DNA of 64,000 nt from JANMDU01 sp031418715 (lineage in GTDB: Bacteria > Pseudomonadota > Gammaproteobacteria > Burkholderiales > Burkholderiaceae_C), in NCBI GenBank assembly GCA_031418715.1, contig JANOJL010000002.1, positions 124,001 through 188,000 on the forward strand. Direction: 5' to 3'. Positions 27,401 through 35,761 of this stretch are shown here, piece after piece. Numbering within the stretch: position 1 is the first letter of the stretch; each line of letters starts with the position of its first letter. The notes below the pieces were generated by a model, which was not told the DNA's origin, ran no database searches, and saw nothing but the letters and a program-made list of their open reading frames with translations. A program made the position numbers and the translations under genes.

Positions 27401-28000
27401 GAATACGCCTTATGGCTTGCGCATGCAGGTTTCATGCGCGGTGCAGCCTTAGCTCGACTGAGCTCTTTGTCTGTGGGCCTTGAAATCATGCGGACAAGCC
27501 ATGCGCTTTGGGCGCTGCATGGAGGTAATCTGACGCGGACTTACTATTGGTCTTTAGAAGCTGAAATTCTCAAAGATTGCGGTGATCAAGCAGGGGCGCT
27601 GCAGACAATTGAGCAAGCGCTCGGACTGTTAGAGGTTATTTCAGAGCGCTATTTCTGTAGTGAAGTTAACCGTATAGCCGCATCTTTAAAGTTAGAGAAG
27701 GCCGCAACCGCCTCCATCAAATATGAGGCATATCAAAGCTTAAGAACGGCTCTGAAGGATGCGCAGGATCGCCAGTTGCATGGTTTGGCATTGCGACTTG
27801 CGATTGACCTATTTGAATACTCAGAGGTTTTTCAGCAAAGCAAGGCAGACACAGCATACAACTCAACCACTCAACTGCACTTGTGTCTTGATGCGGTGCA
27901 AGATAACGATAGATATTCAGATGTTGAACGAGCTAAATCGTGCCTGAAACGAAAATCAAGCGCAAATATCATTCGGATAGATCAGTATAAAAGAGCATAA
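24440..28000 (+). CDS. Class III nucleotidyl cyclase / AAA (STAND-like) ATPase / helical-repeat protein
   Basis: 1186 residues from ATG 24440 (an ATG at 24323 would add 39 residues of unusual composition). About residues 145-275 form a class III cyclase domain: LSYDLVDSTALMARL with Asp154, HGDDGCMCYFG with Asp198/199, and HLAARLQ at about 258-264. An ATPase domain follows with P-loop GEPGIGKS (360-367) and Walker B LYIVEDYQWIDAS (E486, D487). About 600 helical TPR-like residues end the protein. The usual Asn of the NLAAR motif is His, and the residue expected to select purine is not Asp, so nucleotide specificity or activity may differ. Three bases separate it from the P450 gene. Confidence 0.82.
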   Translation: MTPIHHSHRLSLNLSLSDDGALQQVLTDAKGRVKADETPHFLSWSRSKNSQKSELSGSAEWAAHHVSPNHPFAPRIWIALGSGDQAVDVVCAPEVGMFPWEKWLPLTTKCRIIQRDTQGQFIQADQPATKPVQSSQPTLWQQRGYRHVVSLSYDLVDSTALMARLGAEFYSQMLSAFHTTFASIARNWQGQADNPHGDDGCMCYFGAVQTHERAGPAALRAALDMRNTAIHRGWSVRIGMAAGWVSVDAAQPVGMTVHLAARLQKMAIPGAIYVNDVLARDHAHEFDFQQHSEDAKLKGFEASQQVIELVAAGRKTTSSSQLQPKEQDAVFFGRIPLLATLSDAWHKSTQGQGQDLLIMGEPGIGKSSVMRHWKASLSCMAQFVLQCGSHDYRTPFASLSQWIAREIEYKPAGSHAEQFNLLQSCVDKHISWKPYLAALSYLFDLPAPQLPNQFEDPVARHQHVIHAITQWITKRSCTEPVLYIVEDYQWIDASTAAWLNVLRDSLQEGHRIMLVVTQRPPLERQALYVSNHLPFNIEPLTFNECQQLIAALSPQIHADHSLMSLIAARAQGVPLYLKESIRLFNSADYQQKLQSSRLLGTGMPVPDSLQDLLMQRLDQLGSARQLAQLGSVLGQQFSWQTLKLVAAELNISKDVSLDSEAICRTLEQENVWIVEGTLENRSIQFSHALFRDAAYQSMWETDRKQIHTAAAAVLQTASMLDSESSAAQLGRHLAASGEIELAVDHLLKTGKQSKKKGAHKVATQTMETALELLGVLNHTSSTQRRKIEAHLALAGQILITEGYGSSAVSDQYGKALILSESIGDDKAVLRAQLGLESFHFMRGDFITAHRLIEAASTTAKRVDHPLSILQCDWARANLMFYEGKLAESAELMKSCIQWCERHGLGHDLIQNPHVMATQYRAFSLLCLGRSADAQVLAYAGCEMAKRSSNRLTRLQAFGIAAMVEYGCGRWQQALHLSEQAIGSCQPNEYALWLAHAGFMRGAALARLSSLSVGLEIMRTSHALWALHGGNLTRTYYWSLEAEILKDCGDQAGALQTIEQALGLLEVISERYFCSEVNRIAASLKLEKAATASIKYEAYQSLRTALKDAQDRQLHGLALRLAIDLFEYSEVFQQSKADTAYNSTTQLHLCLDAVQDNDRYSDVERAKSCLKRKSSANIIRIDQYKRA

Positions 28001-28002
28001 AC

Positions 28003-30180
28003 ATGACCACGAAACCAAGCGTATTGAATTTTTATACCTATGAAGACCAGCAAGGTGTGGCGGCAGCTAATCGCCTTCTCTTTTCTTGGCTGTCGAATGA
28101 CAGCTTGCGCCGTGATTTGTATGCTGATATGCGAGATAAAAAAGCCCCTCTCTTTTTTAGCAGCAATGCTTCAAAGCGCGACACGACCTATTCAGATGTT
28201 CGCGACTTCGATTGGATCGATGGCCCACGTGATTATTACCAGAAAGCTGTTTTACTAGCGCATCCCGAGCACGTCGAGCATGCGCTGACGTGCGCGAACG
28301 GATTAACACTAGGTGGAAACGAGCAAGCTCAAGTCGCTCAAGATTTGGATTATTCAAACAGCCCGTATCAGGGCTTAGGCGGCTTCTTCATGCTCGCGCT
28401 AGATACGCCGACTGAGCATGATTTTCAGCGTAATTTTGCATTGAATATGTTGCAGCAGATCACGCCTGTGCAATACGATGCGTTGGCTACTCTGGCCTTC
28501 AAAGGTGGTGCCTTGGTGCCACTCAAACAACACGAGTTCGATCTTGTGAAGATGGCTGAGGGGATTGCTGTCCGCTACGTACTGGGGATTTTTGGATTCG
28601 CTCAAAAAGACATTGCTTTGGTGCTGGATGCCACAAGAAAAGTAGGGCGCGGCTTGCAATACCAGATCATGGGAAGGCATTTCGTATTTGAACCCACAAC
28701 AATGATCGACAGCCGTGCAGCGCTAGCCAAGCTATCGCAACGTGCGACAGAAATCATGCAGTATTACGTCGAAGGTGTTGTCTTATCCCGGTTAGAGCAG
28801 GATGAAAAAGAAGAAATAGATGAAGACATTGCTCGAATTGGAAATTATGAATTTCAAGTCGATGCCAATGGGAGAAAATCAAAATCCTTAGCCTCGTCGA
28901 ATGGCTTTCTTCCCATCTTGCAAAGAATGGCTACAGAACAGGCTGAGCGAAATGCGACAGATCAATTCGGTTTGGTTGAAAAAGGATTGATTGCCGCCTC
29001 GCTCGTCGGCGGATCTGTCACCAACATTCAAAATTCTATCAATATTTGCATGGCAGAAATTTTCAAGCTTAAAGAGACTGATTTGATCTTGATAAGAAAA
29101 GATGCTGTTCATGAGCGTTTCCTCAATCCTGATGCTCAATGGCTGCCGCAGACCAGTAAAGTAATTGACTTGATGAAGGAGGCCATGCGGATCTCGCCTC
29201 CTGTCGTTTTTGTTCCAAGACGAACCAATAAAGAAGTCACTTTGAAGCCTGCGCCTAGCCGGTTGTGCAATGCAGGTGTCTCAGATCCAAGACAACATCG
29301 TGGTGAGATTGATAAAGATACTCTCGTTTTGGTTGCCTTGGCGGGTGCAACTTGCCCAAAGACTATCTCGTCTCCTCTCAACTCAGATGCATCATCTGGT
29401 TTTCGGTTGGACAGCAGTCTTGCTAGGACATCAAAAAATCTATTCAATTCAGAAAATAATACTACATGCCCTTTTTCGAAAACAATGGGCGGGCCTCCGC
29501 TGGCCACTTTTCTGCCGACTTTGCCGCCTCAAAGAGCCATCTACACACATTCATGCCCCGGTATGATGATGGCAATGCATGTGATTTCTTATACAACTCG
29601 CCAGCTCTTGGTGTTGCCCAGCCTTGCGCAGCAGATCAATTCCGATACCGGCAAGCCTTATGGCTTAGAAAAACGCTGGGGCTTTCAAGCCAGCTGGTAT
29701 CCGTTGTCATACCAGCGCGAGCAATTGCTGGTTCAAACCCCGTTGCAAACCGTTTTACCAATCAGAGCCCCTGTTGATTTTCATTCGCAGGAGCTGAGGA
29801 AGGTGATTGGTTATGGTGCGCCATTCATAGAGAAGGTCTTGGCCGATTCAAAAATGGTGCATTTTGCATCGTTCATGTTCATTGAGAATGATTCCAAGCT
29901 TGTGTTGTTCACCATGTACGATGGTGATTTCGATACTTATATCGGGCATTTTGCCAAAGAGTTTGGTCATCTCTTTGATCGCTTTTTCTCTCACGTTTCC
30001 ATCTCTCCACCGATGCCGATCCAAGAGCATCCATTTGAATTCGTACAGTATCTCAAGCAATTTCTCAATCCGCCGGTAGAAGGCTACTACTTCAGCGCTT
30101 ATCCCGAAGCACCGACACATAAAATTACGCAACACTTCACCCGTCAATTTGATTTCAACGACATCCGGGGTGGGAAATGA
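28003..30180 (+). CDS. Cytochrome P450-like haem protein with extra C-terminal domain
   Basis: 725 residues, no signal peptide. P450 features: the I-helix-like LVGGSVTNIQ (336-340), where the canonical acid before Thr is Val; the ExxR motif EAMR (393-396) followed by PPVVFVPRRT; and a haem-ligand Cys518 in HSCPGMMMAM, with His where Arg is usual and no clear FxxG. Altered acid-Thr pairs occur in peroxygenase or isomerase P450s, which need no O2-activating redox partner. After about residue 585 a separate domain includes MVHFASFMFIEND and LFTMYDGDFDTYIGHF, a pattern I cannot name. It overlaps the peroxidase gene by ATGA. Confidence 0.75.
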   Translation: MTTKPSVLNFYTYEDQQGVAAANRLLFSWLSNDSLRRDLYADMRDKKAPLFFSSNASKRDTTYSDVRDFDWIDGPRDYYQKAVLLAHPEHVEHALTCANGLTLGGNEQAQVAQDLDYSNSPYQGLGGFFMLALDTPTEHDFQRNFALNMLQQITPVQYDALATLAFKGGALVPLKQHEFDLVKMAEGIAVRYVLGIFGFAQKDIALVLDATRKVGRGLQYQIMGRHFVFEPTTMIDSRAALAKLSQRATEIMQYYVEGVVLSRLEQDEKEEIDEDIARIGNYEFQVDANGRKSKSLASSNGFLPILQRMATEQAERNATDQFGLVEKGLIAASLVGGSVTNIQNSINICMAEIFKLKETDLILIRKDAVHERFLNPDAQWLPQTSKVIDLMKEAMRISPPVVFVPRRTNKEVTLKPAPSRLCNAGVSDPRQHRGEIDKDTLVLVALAGATCPKTISSPLNSDASSGFRLDSSLARTSKNLFNSENNTTCPFSKTMGGPPLATFLPTLPPQRAIYTHSCPGMMMAMHVISYTTRQLLVLPSLAQQINSDTGKPYGLEKRWGFQASWYPLSYQREQLLVQTPLQTVLPIRAPVDFHSQELRKVIGYGAPFIEKVLADSKMVHFASFMFIENDSKLVLFTMYDGDFDTYIGHFAKEFGHLFDRFFSHVSISPPMPIQEHPFEFVQYLKQFLNPPVEGYYFSAYPEAPTHKITQHFTRQFDFNDIRGGK

Positions 30181-31859
30181 AAGAGTCCGTCACGTATTTG
30201 GGCAAGGGTCGTAGCTTTCCAAATATTGACAAAGCCATTGACGACATTCAAAACATCGTGCGAACTGGTTATAAAAATTGTTCGCGTAGAACTTATCTGA
30301 TGCGGCTTGGTTATGTTGAATCTACTGCTGCTGAATGTTTGAAATCTTTTACAGATAAGGGATTACTCCCACCGCCTAAATACAATGAACCAAGCTGTAT
30401 AGAGAGAATCAACAAGCTAGTCAAACGGTTGAACGCTGAATGCTCATGCATTTATCTCGATATAGGGTTTACATTTTCAGGATTAGAAAAAAACAAGGTT
30501 CAATCAGATTTACTCGAAGTATTCCGCAGAAAATCACCCGCGTTTTACGACAACGCTTTTTCGCGCGCACAAAAGCATTTGGGCGATACCGGGCTATCTG
30601 CACCTCAACACTGGGACAAGCCCTATCAAGATCAAGACCCCGATGGTGGATTTGATATGGTGCTTATAGCGCACTTTCCGCACAACACGAATACCAAGCC
30701 GCCTACAGAGAATGATGATTTTGTACGCGAATTCGAGACACGCATGGCGCAAGAGCTATTGATGTTGCCATCTTGTGCAAACTTCAGCATGCCGATGACA
30801 GGCCAGTGGATTGAGGTATCTGTACCTCTTGAAGATGCAAGCATGGAGCATTTTGGTTATCGCGATGGGATAACTGCTCCAGTCTATGACAAAGCGCTTG
30901 TCGATACTCCCAAGATAAGAAAGCATGACGTCAACGGCTATCGCGGTGTTCACGAATTGGGAGAAATCCTCCTTGGACATGCGCGCAATGATCACGATAA
31001 CCTTTATTCCCATCTCAATTTGACGCGAAAAGGAAATCCAGAGATCGCTCTGCAATCCACACCAGTTGAAGAACAAAAGAAAAAGTTTTTTCTCAATTCA
31101 AGTTTTGGCGTACTTCGCAAGATGGAGCAAAAAGTAGAGCTTTTTGAAAAATGGGTGGATGCGCAAGCCAAAGCCACCTTCCCGCAAGATGTTGGATTAG
31201 GCCTTCCCAGTGAACCAAGCGATGCTTATTACATCAGCAAAAAATGGATTCGATCAAAACTGATGGGCCGTACGCCTGAAGGTGTGATGCTTACGCCGCA
31301 AATTAACCTAAGAGACTTGGTGGGCGATGGCCCGAAAACAATAATTGGTGGCATCCTCTCAGACCCCGGATCAGAGGCAGGATTTAGTCGCAAAGGTGCG
31401 GATGGAGAGCCAACAACCGCAGCTGATTCACAAGGGAAAGCGTGTCCGTTTTCTAGCCACATCCGCAGAATGAATCCTCGCGATGATCCTGTGACTCCCT
31501 TTATCCACAGGCCGTTGATTCGCCGAGGAATGACTTATATCCAAGGGGACAAGAAGGGCCTGTCTGGTTTGTTCATCTGCGCTGATCTCGTTGAACAATT
31601 TGAGCATTTGGTCGGCGCTTGGGCCAACCATCGTGTCTTGGGCATACCCGATGACTCCACTTGCAGGGATCCCATCATCGGAAATCATGAGCCGCAAAAT
31701 AATCGGCTTTATTTGAATTCTCAGGATAATGGAGAAGTAGGCAACAGTGTCCGTTTTGACGAACCCTTCGTCATTACACGAGGTTGTGCCTATATTTGGT
31801 TTCCAGCCAAATCGACACTTACTAGCCTCGATCAATACACATCAAAAGCTAAGTCATGA
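30177..31859 (+). CDS. DyP-type haem peroxidase
   Basis: 560 residues. The family GxxDG motif is GYRDG (227-231), with distal Asp230. The proximal haem His is His428 in CPFSSHIRRMNPRDD, an unmistakable DyP signature. It is longer than typical DyPs (300-450 residues), with an N-terminal region of about 70 residues and an insertion between the motifs. There is no Tat or Sec signal, so it should be cytoplasmic. DyP enzymes use H2O2 to oxidise dyes, lignin-like compounds or other substrates. Overlaps with P450-like and patatin genes on both sides argue for a joint pathway. Confidence 0.87.
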   Translation: MKESVTYLGKGRSFPNIDKAIDDIQNIVRTGYKNCSRRTYLMRLGYVESTAAECLKSFTDKGLLPPPKYNEPSCIERINKLVKRLNAECSCIYLDIGFTFSGLEKNKVQSDLLEVFRRKSPAFYDNAFSRAQKHLGDTGLSAPQHWDKPYQDQDPDGGFDMVLIAHFPHNTNTKPPTENDDFVREFETRMAQELLMLPSCANFSMPMTGQWIEVSVPLEDASMEHFGYRDGITAPVYDKALVDTPKIRKHDVNGYRGVHELGEILLGHARNDHDNLYSHLNLTRKGNPEIALQSTPVEEQKKKFFLNSSFGVLRKMEQKVELFEKWVDAQAKATFPQDVGLGLPSEPSDAYYISKKWIRSKLMGRTPEGVMLTPQINLRDLVGDGPKTIIGGILSDPGSEAGFSRKGADGEPTTAADSQGKACPFSSHIRRMNPRDDPVTPFIHRPLIRRGMTYIQGDKKGLSGLFICADLVEQFEHLVGAWANHRVLGIPDDSTCRDPIIGNHEPQNNRLYLNSQDNGEVGNSVRFDEPFVITRGCAYIWFPAKSTLTSLDQYTSKAKS

Positions 31860-34099
31860 AAGTGGATGAAACGCAGCCTAAGAAAAGGACGCTAGAGCCA
31901 CTGGATTCACTCAATCAACCGCCACCAGATAGATTTTGCGATGTGGTGCTGGATGGCGGGGTGATTAATGGCGTGGTCTATCCGGGGTTTCTTGTTGAGT
32001 TGGCTCGTCAATTTAGATTCCGCTCTTTGGGTGGTACCTCCGTTGGTGCGATTGCGGCCTCCTTAGCTGCAGCTTGCGAATACAACAGACGCTTTGGCAG
32101 TGACAATGGTTTCAACGAAGGCTTGGCAAAGATGCCTGACGAGCTGGCTGACTGGATTGACGAACCTAATCAAATCACTCGAATTCGTAGCCTATTTCAG
32201 CCACATCGTGATGTTCAGCCGCTTTTTGATTGCTTTGTTGATCTCTTGGGAAAACGTACAGAGCGCGTGAATAAAGTGGCTAAGGAAGAACGAGAAGCAC
32301 AGCCAGATTCTGTGCTTTACGAAGCGCCAGAGCCCTCCAAGTCAAGCATGCGACTGATCTACGATATTTGGAGCAAAATCGTTACTCATTTAGGCGCTGG
32401 CTGGCGCGGCTTGCTCTGGTGGAGTTTGGCCGCGCTCGATGCTTCTCTCATTATTGTACTTGACTCCTTTTGGTTTGCGACAGTGGCAAGTCCAGCAAAT
32501 TGGTTTGTCATGGCTTTCTTATGGGCTGTGTTCTTTTTAAGCGGAACACTGATCTTGCACCCACTTTGGAAGCTCATACAACAAGCGACTACTCTGATGA
32601 AGCTGCCTGGCTCAGGCGCATGCACAGGTATGCGAGCATCCAAGTCCAATACCCAGGGATTATCCGAATGGTTGTATGAGGGCGTACAAAAATCTGCCAA
32701 TCTTCCCTCTCACAGGCCGTTAACTTTTGGCGATCTTTGGAAAGCGCCTGGAGGACCTTCTGGCGCTTCAGGCGAAAAGGACCATCGGTCCATTGATCTG
32801 AGAATGATTACCACCTGCCTGAGCCATGGGCGTATCTATGAATTGCCTTTGGCTGCTGACGATCCTGTATTGATGTTCAAATTATCGGAGTTGAAACGTT
32901 TTTTCCCCGACCCAGTTATCGCTCATTTGCGACAGGTCAGTAAGCCCCTAAGATTTGAAACTTGTGCAGTGCTACAGCGTAAGTTTTACGAGCGATCTAT
33001 CGTAATTTCAGAAATGGATGCCGAAGGCGAACTAATACTGGATCGTTTGAATAAGTTGAGTGAACGGATCGATACCATTTTTAAGACACCGGAGGATGCA
33101 GTCAACGGATTGGATGATCCTGATATCCGTGAGCTACCCACGGCAGATTTACCGATTGTGGTTGCGGCTCGCCTAAGCATGTCGTGCCCGATTCTCTTTC
33201 AGAATATTCCATTGATTGGCTTCAATCTGGATTCGAACGCAGAGGATATCGATTTTGTACGCTTGTGGTTCTCTGACGGTGGTATTGGAAGTAATTTTCC
33301 TATTCATTTGTTTGACAAGCCTATTCCTCGTTGGCCTACTTTTGGATTGAAAATACTAGATGAACCGCCGAGAAAAATATCGAAAGGTAAGCCACTCACA
33401 TCGTATATCCCCTACCATCATCTAGATGGCTCTGATGACAATTTGTTGTTTCCGCGTGATCGTGGAGCTTTCACGAATCTTAGTGGGATGCCAAATGTTG
33501 CGAGCTTTGTAAAGTATCTTTTCAGCATTTACACCAGCGCAAAAGATGGGCACGATCAATCTTATTTACGTATGCCGGAGGTGCGTAATCGCGTGGTTCG
33601 TGTCTATCTTAATAATCGTGCAGGCAACATGCTCAATTTAATGATTGAGCCTGAGAAAATAACTTCTTTAGCGTTTGATGTGGGCGTTCGGGGAGGACGC
33701 AATGCAACATCGGCCTACTTGGCTGAATTAGAAAATCCCAAGTTAGCTAAATGGGTCAATACTTGGCAGGATCACCGCTGGGTTCGTTTTAATATGCTTA
33801 CCCATGGTTTGCGTAGCTACCTTAAGGGCTTTTCACAAGCTGTTCAGCAACAAGGGCTGCCCGAGACGCGCAATCGCAACAGTTTGATTGATCAAATTTC
33901 TCAAGCCACCAAGGAGGCGCCTTTGCGATCCAGAGCAACGCCGGGTGACGAGGTAGAGTTGACGCAAGATCAATCAGATCAGCTTTTAGAGATTGTTAAA
34001 GCGATCAGCAACTTGGAGCATCAGCTGCGCGACTTAGATATGCCACAACCCTACAAACCTGAACCGATGCCAGCGCTTCGTTTTAAACCTCGTTATTGA
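31856..34099 (+). CDS. Patatin-like phospholipase with membrane segments
   Basis: 747 residues. The patatin dyad is present: the oxyanion loop DGGVINGVVYPG (from residue 33), nucleophile Ser62 in GGTSVGAIAAS, and Asp474 in FSDGGIGSNFPI. Between them is a large insertion with two hydrophobic segments (about 185-235: LLWWSLAALDASLIIVLDSF and WFVMAFLWAVFFLSGTLIL) that should anchor it in the inner membrane. The C-terminus is a charged helix. Patatins release fatty acids from phospholipids. As the last gene of the operon it could supply fatty acid to the peroxidase and P450, or act as a membrane-degrading effector (inference). Confidence 0.87.
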   Translation: MKVDETQPKKRTLEPLDSLNQPPPDRFCDVVLDGGVINGVVYPGFLVELARQFRFRSLGGTSVGAIAASLAAACEYNRRFGSDNGFNEGLAKMPDELADWIDEPNQITRIRSLFQPHRDVQPLFDCFVDLLGKRTERVNKVAKEEREAQPDSVLYEAPEPSKSSMRLIYDIWSKIVTHLGAGWRGLLWWSLAALDASLIIVLDSFWFATVASPANWFVMAFLWAVFFLSGTLILHPLWKLIQQATTLMKLPGSGACTGMRASKSNTQGLSEWLYEGVQKSANLPSHRPLTFGDLWKAPGGPSGASGEKDHRSIDLRMITTCLSHGRIYELPLAADDPVLMFKLSELKRFFPDPVIAHLRQVSKPLRFETCAVLQRKFYERSIVISEMDAEGELILDRLNKLSERIDTIFKTPEDAVNGLDDPDIRELPTADLPIVVAARLSMSCPILFQNIPLIGFNLDSNAEDIDFVRLWFSDGGIGSNFPIHLFDKPIPRWPTFGLKILDEPPRKISKGKPLTSYIPYHHLDGSDDNLLFPRDRGAFTNLSGMPNVASFVKYLFSIYTSAKDGHDQSYLRMPEVRNRVVRVYLNNRAGNMLNLMIEPEKITSLAFDVGVRGGRNATSAYLAELENPKLAKWVNTWQDHRWVRFNMLTHGLRSYLKGFSQAVQQQGLPETRNRNSLIDQISQATKEAPLRSRATPGDEVELTQDQSDQLLEIVKAISNLEHQLRDLDMPQPYKPEPMPALRFKPRY

Positions 34100-34175
34100 T
34101 TCACTCGTCAAGTAGGATCTCTTGACTATGTTGGATCTGCGGGTGCTTTTGCGGAAATCTAGGCAATTGCTAGAA

Positions 34176-34814
34176 CTACCAATTCACAGGTAAATTTTTG
34201 GCCATCCATATCGTCCGCACCTCCATCGCCAGATACCCGCCTTTTTCTAAATCCCGCAATATTTTGCTCACCATCTCTCTGCTCGTACCAATCCGTAGCG
34301 CGAGAGATGCATGCGTCGTCCCGGCTTTGATTTTTCTGTGGCCGTTGTCATCGGTCTCGCCTGCGAGTTCTTCTAAGACTTCTCTTAATCTGCCGTAGGC
34401 ATCTTTCAAGGCCATGCTGCGGACGGTGTCTGTGGCGGATCGGGCTCTGGCGATGATTTTGGTGATGAGCTCGAAAGCGAGCTCGGGGTTTTTGGCGAGA
34501 TCGGCTTTGACGCGCTCTCGGGTGATGACGGTGCATCGGCAGGCTGTGCTGGCTTCGATGCTGGCGGAGCGCGGGCCGCCGTCTAGGCTCATTTCGCCGA
34601 AATAGCTGGGTGCTTCGATCTGCCCGTAGGTGACTTCGCGGCCTTGGGTATCTTGGCCGTAGACGCGCACGCTGCCCTCCAAGAGGATGAAAACGGTGTC
34701 GCCGCTGTCGCCTTCGCTGATGATGATGCTTTTCTTTTTGTAGCTGCGCTGCACGCCGGCTTGGGCTAATTTTTCTATTGAGGCGGGCAGAGCGATGGGC
34801 TTGGGGCTTGGCAT
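34176..34814 (-). CDS. Crp/Fnr family transcriptional regulator
   Basis: 212 residues. An N-terminal cyclic-nucleotide-binding fold (GDSGDTVFILLEGSVRVYGQ) contains SYFGEMSLDGGPRSASI, close to the phosphate-binding cassette of CRP, so cyclic nucleotide binding is plausible. No FNR-type Cys cluster is present. The C-terminal winged helix carries HASLALRIGTSREMVSKILRDL. It is convergent with the cyclase operon, which raises the possibility that it responds to that operon's product; this is inference only. Confidence 0.88.
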   Translation of the reverse strand: MPSPKPIALPASIEKLAQAGVQRSYKKKSIIISEGDSGDTVFILLEGSVRVYGQDTQGREVTYGQIEAPSYFGEMSLDGGPRSASIEASTACRCTVITRERVKADLAKNPELAFELITKIIARARSATDTVRSMALKDAYGRLREVLEELAGETDDNGHRKIKAGTTHASLALRIGTSREMVSKILRDLEKGGYLAMEVRTIWMAKNLPVNW

Positions 34815-34856
34815 GCGCCGATTATGGCGCGGGATGACTTTAAAAACAGTCAGCTT

Positions 34857-35585
34857 TTATGCAAACGCACCGGGCATGACGGCGGCCATGAGCGGCGGCA
34901 GCAGCGCCAAGCGTTTGACGACTTCGCGGATGCCGTGGCTGTGGGTTTTTTGGCAAATGCTGCGGATGTGTGTGCGTACAGTGGCCTCGCCGACGCGCAG
35001 TTGCTTGGCCATCTCAGGCGCGGTGTGACCAACGCAAATCAGGCTCAGGATTTGCTCTTCGGAGCGGGTGAGCTGGTAGGCGCGGGAGAAGAAGCTCATC
35101 ATGAGGGTTTCGCACATACCTGTGCGCGAGAAAATGAGGGCGATGCGGCTGGAGGATGCGGGAGCGGCGCTTGGTGCATTTGTTGGATGAGCAGGGCTAG
35201 CGGCATAGCGCTCTTGCCGATCCAGCGGCACGACGGCTACCGTGCTTTGCGCGGCAGCGCCCAAGGTAAGCATGCTGCGCTTGCCTTGCAGGGCTTTGGC
35301 CAGCGCTTCGAGCAGGGCGGGTGCATCGGCAGATTGGGCGGCTTGCAGGCTATGGCCCTCCTCTTTGAGCAAGTGCCCACCCTGCAAGATCATCTGGCCG
35401 GCCAAATTGCAATGCTGCACCTGGCCACGCCCGTCTACGATGATCACGCCGCAGGCGATTTCATCGAGCGCATGGGCCAGAAGTTGCCCAGATTCGCTGG
35501 AGAGCGCGAGCGCGGGGCGCTGGCCGATGTAGCCTTGCTGATGCGCTAGGCTGCTGTGGGGCGTGGAAGTGTGTGTTTTGTTCAT
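34857..35585 (-). CDS. PAS-like / LuxR-type transcriptional regulator
   Basis: 242 residues. The N-terminal half looks like a PAS-type sensor (HALDEIACGVIIVDGRGQVQH). The C-terminal LuxR helix-turn-helix is clear (LTRSEEQILSLICVGHTAPEMAKQL, GEATVRTHIRSICQKT). There is no receiver domain or autoinducer-binding pattern. It lies 42 bp upstream of the Crp/Fnr gene in the same direction and may be co-transcribed. Targets are unknown. Confidence 0.82.
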   Translation of the reverse strand: MNKTHTSTPHSSLAHQQGYIGQRPALALSSESGQLLAHALDEIACGVIIVDGRGQVQHCNLAGQMILQGGHLLKEEGHSLQAAQSADAPALLEALAKALQGKRSMLTLGAAAQSTVAVVPLDRQERYAASPAHPTNAPSAAPASSSRIALIFSRTGMCETLMMSFFSRAYQLTRSEEQILSLICVGHTAPEMAKQLRVGEATVRTHIRSICQKTHSHGIREVVKRLALLPPLMAAVMPGAFA

Positions 35586-35697
35586 GGCAGGTCACCTGTT
35601 CTGATGAGATGCCTGAAGTGTGAATTTTTGCGCTGCGCTCAGGTGGGCAATAGTTGCACGGAAATTGTGAAATAGTTGCCAAGTTTGATTGGCTGCT

Positions 35698-35748
35698 GCC
35701 CTTCGACCCTTCGACAAGCTCAGGACAGGCCTAGCTCAGTGCGAACGG
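35698..35748. repeat. CTTCGACAAGCTCAGG-type dispersed repeat
   Basis: The intergenic sequence holds CCTTCGACAAGCTCAGGACA followed by GTGCGAACGG. I recognise this motif pair as a widespread dispersed repeat in many proteobacterial genomes, often forming a hairpin. It differs from the TATAACGG family. It lies between the LuxR-type regulator and amiC, both on the minus strand. Confidence 0.65.
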
Positions 35749-35761
35749 AAAAAATGAGCGA

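Noticed and set aside
30177..34099. Classification of the island as a standard CBASS system because of the patatin and cyclase
   Set aside because: CBASS uses CD-NTase cyclases, not class III domains, and normally lacks P450 and DyP proteins; no Cap2/Cap3-like genes are present.
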